Shown here one piece after another: positions 61,251-64,000 of a stretch of 64,000 nt of DNA. How positions within the stretch are numbered: position 1 is the stretch's first letter; the number at the start of each line of letters is the position of its first letter. Under the pieces are notes generated by a model. The model was not told the origin of the DNA and ran no database searches. It saw only the letters and a program-made list of their open reading frames with translations. The DNA lies in contig JAUIIG010000004.1 of NCBI GenBank assembly GCA_030431875.1, positions 26,212 through 90,211 on the forward strand, written 5' to 3'. Position numbers and translations under genes: made by a program. Origin of the DNA: Alphaproteobacteria bacterium. GTDB lineage: Bacteria; Pseudomonadota; Alphaproteobacteria; Sphingomonadales; Sphingomonadaceae.

Positions 61251-62539
61251 GCGGGAACCTGCTCCACCCGGGCACCTGCTGGAATGGTGCGCGGCGCGGC
61301 GTTCAGCGCTTCGCGGGCGAAGCCGGCGGCGCGCTGGTAGGCCAGCATGAATTCCGCGCGTTCGGCGGCGGGGATGACATCATCGATGTTCTCGAAGGTG
61401 CCGCCGCAGCGATCTTCCACCATGTTCAGCAAGCCGAAGGGCCCGGCCCCGCGATTGCGCAAGGCCAAGCCGCCCACCGGGCCGCACAGCTTTTCGTCAT
61501 AGGCGCGCAGCATGGCGGGGTTGACGCCATGTTCGAGCATCAGCTGCCCGATCACCCGGGCATCGATGATCGCCTGCGAGGCGCCGTTGGAGCCCGTAGG
61601 ATACATCGGATGCGCGGCATCGCCCAGCAGCGCTACCGGCCCGTCGACCCAGGTCGGCAGCGGATCGCGATCGATCATCGGGTTCTCGTAGACCACTTCC
61701 GACTGCTGCAACAGCGCAGGCAAGTCGAACCAGTCGTAGACGAAGTCCGCGAAATCATGCGCGAAATCAGCAAGGTGGACTTCGCGGAACCAGCCCGACT
61801 TGGTCCAGTCGTGGGTGTCGTCGAAGGTCTTTTCGGCGATCCAGTTGATGTCTGCCATGCCTTTCTCGTCCGGGTGCGAGATGGGATAGAACACCACCCG
61901 GTGGCGGCTGGTGCCGAGCCCGACGAAGGATGATCCCGAACGGATCGGCACGCTGCGGGCGGTACCGCGCCACATGATCGTGCCGCCCCAGTGGATGTCC
62001 GGCTGGTTCGGGTGCATCTGCGCGCGCACTTCGGAATGGATGCCTTCTGCGCCAAACAGCAGCGCGCCGGTGAAATCCGCAGTCGAGCCGTCTGCCTTGT
62101 GCACGAGGGCGGTGACCGAACCATCGGCTTCCTTGCGGTAGCCGGTGACCTTGTGCCCCAGCTTGACCGCATCCGGGCCCAGCCGCTCGACCACCTTGCG
62201 ATAGAGCATCAGGTGGAACTTGCCGCGATGGACCGCGTACTGGTGCCAGTTGTAACCCGCCAGCTTGCCGCGGGCTTCGGAATAGATGTCACGCCCGTTG
62301 AGGCCCACCAGCGCCCACTCGCGCGCGGGAATGCCCACCTCGTCCATATCGGCTGCACCGATGCCGAGGTCTTCGAGCTCGCGCACTGCGTTGGGCTGGA
62401 TGTTGATGCCAACACCCAGCGGGCGCAGTTCGCGTACGCTTTCGAACAGAATACAGGGTATGCCGACCTCGTGCAGGGTCAGCGCGAGGGTGAGCCCGGC
62501 GATACCTGCCCCTGCTATCAGCACACGATCTTCAGGCAT
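61247..62539 (-). CDS. FAD-dependent aromatic hydroxylase (PHBH-type monooxygenase)
   Basis: 430 residues. FAD motif VLIAGAGIAGLTLALTL, the middle DG-type region LLFGAEGIHSEVRAQM and the second FAD motif VALLGDAAHPMYPTGSNGASQAI. Resembles flavoprotein hydroxylases acting on phenolic acids with NAD(P)H and O2. Paired with DUF3237, so a step in aromatic breakdown is plausible. Substrate unknown. Confidence 0.9.
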   Translation of the reverse strand: MPEDRVLIAGAGIAGLTLALTLHEVGIPCILFESVRELRPLGVGINIQPNAVRELEDLGIGAADMDEVGIPAREWALVGLNGRDIYSEARGKLAGYNWHQYAVHRGKFHLMLYRKVVERLGPDAVKLGHKVTGYRKEADGSVTALVHKADGSTADFTGALLFGAEGIHSEVRAQMHPNQPDIHWGGTIMWRGTARSVPIRSGSSFVGLGTSRHRVVFYPISHPDEKGMADINWIAEKTFDDTHDWTKSGWFREVHLADFAHDFADFVYDWFDLPALLQQSEVVYENPMIDRDPLPTWVDGPVALLGDAAHPMYPTGSNGASQAIIDARVIGQLMLEHGVNPAMLRAYDEKLCGPVGGLALRNRGAGPFGLLNMVEDRCGGTFENIDDVIPAAERAEFMLAYQRAAGFAREALNAAPRTIPAGARVEQVPA

Positions 62540-62685
62540 TTACGCACAACTCCTGCTGCCACCGGGCGGCAGGACTCAGCCCGTCGCCACAAGGGCGCGT
62601 GCGTATCGCCGCCACCTGGGCGGCACAACGGCTTTTAAAATTACCTTTGAAACCGCTTTTGTCGCAAGAAGGCGGGTAGCAACGG

Positions 62686-63651
62686 CTACTCGGCCGCTTC
62701 CAGCGCCGCGTGTTCCTTCGCCGCGAGGAAGCGTTCGGCGTCGAGCGCGGCCATGCAGCCGGTGCCTGCTGCCGTCACGGCCTGGCGATAGGTGTGGTCC
62801 ATCACGTCGCCGCATGCAAAGACGCCGGGGATCTCGGTCTTGGGCGTGCCCGGATCGACAATCAGGTACCCGCCGCCGTCCATCGGCAGCTTGCCCTTGA
62901 ACAGTTCGGTCGCGGGCGCATGGCCGATGGCAACGAAGGCGCCGTCACATTCCAGCGTGGACTTCTCGCCCGTCACCGTATCGACCAGTTCGAGGTGGTG
63001 CAGCTTGCCGTCCTCGCCTTCCACGAAACGCTCGACGGTCTTGTTCCACAGGGTCGAGATCTTGGGATTGGCGAAAAGGCGATCCTGCAAGATCTTCTCG
63101 CTGCGCAGTTCGTCGCGGCGGTGGATCAGGGTCACGTCGTCGGAGTGGTTGGTGAGGTAGAGCGCCTCTTCCACGGCGGTATTGCCACCGCCGATCACCG
63201 CCACCTTCTTACCGCGGTAGAAGAACCCGTCGCAGGTGGCGCAGGCCGATACGCCCTTGCCGCCCAGTTCCTGCTCGCCCGGAACGCCCAGCCACTTGGC
63301 CTGGGCGCCGGTGGAGATCACCAGCACGTCGCCCACGTATTCATCGCCGCTGTCGCCAGTGGCGCGGAACGGCGAACCGCCCGCCAGGTCCACGTCGACA
63401 ATCGTGTCCCACATCATGCGCGTACCCACGGCCTCGGCCTGCTTGGTCATCTGCTCCATCAGCCACGGGCCCTGGATGACGTCGGCAAAGCCGGGATAGT
63501 TCTCGACATCGGTGGTGATGGTCAGCTGGCCGCCCGGTTGCAGGCCCTGCACCACGATCGGCTGCATCCCCGCGCGCGCACCGTAGATGGCGGCAGACAG
63601 GCCGGCCGGGCCGGAACCGATGATGAGCATGCGGGTGGTGTGGGTGGTCAT
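62686..63651 (-). CDS. trxB: thioredoxin-disulfide reductase
   Basis: 321 residues. FAD motif MLIIGSGPAGLSAAIYGARAG, redox pair ACATCDGFFY, NADPH motif VAVIGGGNTAVEEALYL and the C-terminal FACGDVMDHTYRQAVTAAGTGC. Regenerates reduced thioredoxin, which MsrA and MsrB in this window need. Single gene diverging from the partial gene at the right edge. Confidence 0.97.
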   Translation of the reverse strand: MTTHTTRMLIIGSGPAGLSAAIYGARAGMQPIVVQGLQPGGQLTITTDVENYPGFADVIQGPWLMEQMTKQAEAVGTRMMWDTIVDVDLAGGSPFRATGDSGDEYVGDVLVISTGAQAKWLGVPGEQELGGKGVSACATCDGFFYRGKKVAVIGGGNTAVEEALYLTNHSDDVTLIHRRDELRSEKILQDRLFANPKISTLWNKTVERFVEGEDGKLHHLELVDTVTGEKSTLECDGAFVAIGHAPATELFKGKLPMDGGGYLIVDPGTPKTEIPGVFACGDVMDHTYRQAVTAAGTGCMAALDAERFLAAKEHAALEAAE

Positions 63652-63797
63652 GACAGTGCGAATCCTTTGGTGCGGCCATTGGAGTTAGGGAGCCGCCCGA
63701 TTCGGTTCAAGCGAGTGCAGGTTCCCCTCAACAGCCAATCGCGCCCTTGCGGCAATGACCGATTGAACCCGCCCAAGGTGCGCTCTACGGAGCAGCC

Positions 63798-64000
63798 ATG
63801 TCCATCACACCGCAAAACTGGTTCACGCTGGAAAGCCAGCAGCTCTTGAAGGCCCGGATCGAAGGCAAGCAGCGCCAGTTCGACGTGCGTCGCTTCCTCT
63901 TCCAAGGTGGCGACACCGACCTGATTCCCGACGGTACGGGCAACATCATCAACGACTCCACGATCGGTGGGTCGCCCGAGGACAACGCGTTCTACCTGCA
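63798..64000 (+). CDS. partial gene of unknown function, cut by the right edge
   Basis: An open frame of 67 codons from the ATG at 63798 (GGAGCAGCC before it): MSITPQNWFTLESQQLLKAR, continuing through RRFLFQGGDTDLIPDGTGNI to the edge. No signal peptide. The Gly/Asn/Asp-rich segment could be a beta-turn or calcium-binding region, but I do not recognise a family. The rest of the gene is outside the window. Confidence 0.6.
   Translation, partial: MSITPQNWFTLESQQLLKARIEGKQRQFDVRRFLFQGGDTDLIPDGTGNIINDSTIGGSPEDNAFYL

Noticed and set aside
62540-62560. Third copy of the TTGTA...ACAA operator before the FAD monooxygenase
   Set aside because: Only a partial half (TTACGCACAAC) is present, without the opposite arm.

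Overview
The window looks like a chromosomal segment from a sphingomonad-type alphaproteobacterium, most likely Erythrobacteraceae or Novosphingobium-like. This is inferred from the high GC, the many ATGA/GTGA-overlapping operons, a full CtrA-type box (TTAA-N7-TTAAC), an SdhAF4-type protein, the fds-type formate dehydrogenase and enzymes typical of sphingomonad lignin-monomer metabolism. There is no transposase, integrase, CRISPR array or rRNA. One tRNA is present (Lys, TTT).

Layout. 0-3 kb (minus): a valine-degradation operon (mmsA, a small secreted protein, an acyl-CoA dehydrogenase cut by the window edge), then tRNA-Lys. 3-7 kb (minus): folK, aguB, a lipoprotein and two tandem secreted SAM-methyltransferase-like paralogs; msrA diverges. 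7-15 kb: an RsmB-type RNA methyltransferase, sdhAF4, a YceI lipoprotein, a membrane protein, a lipoprotein, hemH, a Tat-exported molybdopterin oxidoreductase subunit and an Mrp/ApbC ATPase. 15-24 kb: hflK-hflC-degP envelope quality control, a class A PBP, msrB, an FzlA-like GST and small proteins. Three intergenic GC-rich elements bounded by covarying hairpins (loop CTCC/GGAG next to GTCCTCG/CGAGGAC) lie at 7.4, 19.1-19.3 and 22.2-22.4 kb.

24-32 kb (plus): a catabolic cluster with an MFS transporter, an NTF2/SnoaL-like enzyme, an aldehyde dehydrogenase, a LigW-type aromatic acid decarboxylase, a second MFS transporter and a benzoylformate-decarboxylase-like ThDP enzyme. 32.3-38.3 kb: a 1906-residue trimeric autotransporter adhesin with a CtrA-like box, a sigma70-like promoter and a 20-codon leader ORF upstream. 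38.4-44.9 kb: a lignostilbene-dioxygenase-type carotenoid oxygenase, a serine hydrolase and a DUF3237 protein (minus), divergent from a MarR regulator, an AAHS-type MFS transporter and class III alcohol dehydrogenase. 45-53 kb: two VOC proteins, fghA and an overlapping operon fdsG-fdsB-mobA-fdsA-fdsD-fdhD, giving a complete route formaldehyde -> S-formylglutathione -> formate -> CO2. 53-64 kb: metX-GNAT-metW, hisC-tyrA, an enoyl-CoA hydratase, a membrane-anchored quinoprotein with an inserted cytochrome c, DUF3237 plus an FAD monooxygenase, trxB, and a gene cut by the right edge.

The main interpretation is that 24-53 kb forms one catabolic regulon for lignin-derived aromatic dimers. A stilbene-cleaving dioxygenase (four His ligands plus Phe59, Tyr101 and Lys134), a LigW-like decarboxylase, an NTF2-like candidate for a formaldehyde-releasing lyase, an aldehyde dehydrogenase and a full formaldehyde/formate oxidation pathway lie together. 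Two 19-bp inverted repeats (TTGTAwGCwCwACwwACAA), one at the MarR/dioxygenase divergent promoter and one before the NTF2-like gene, match at 14 of 19 positions and could be the shared operator.
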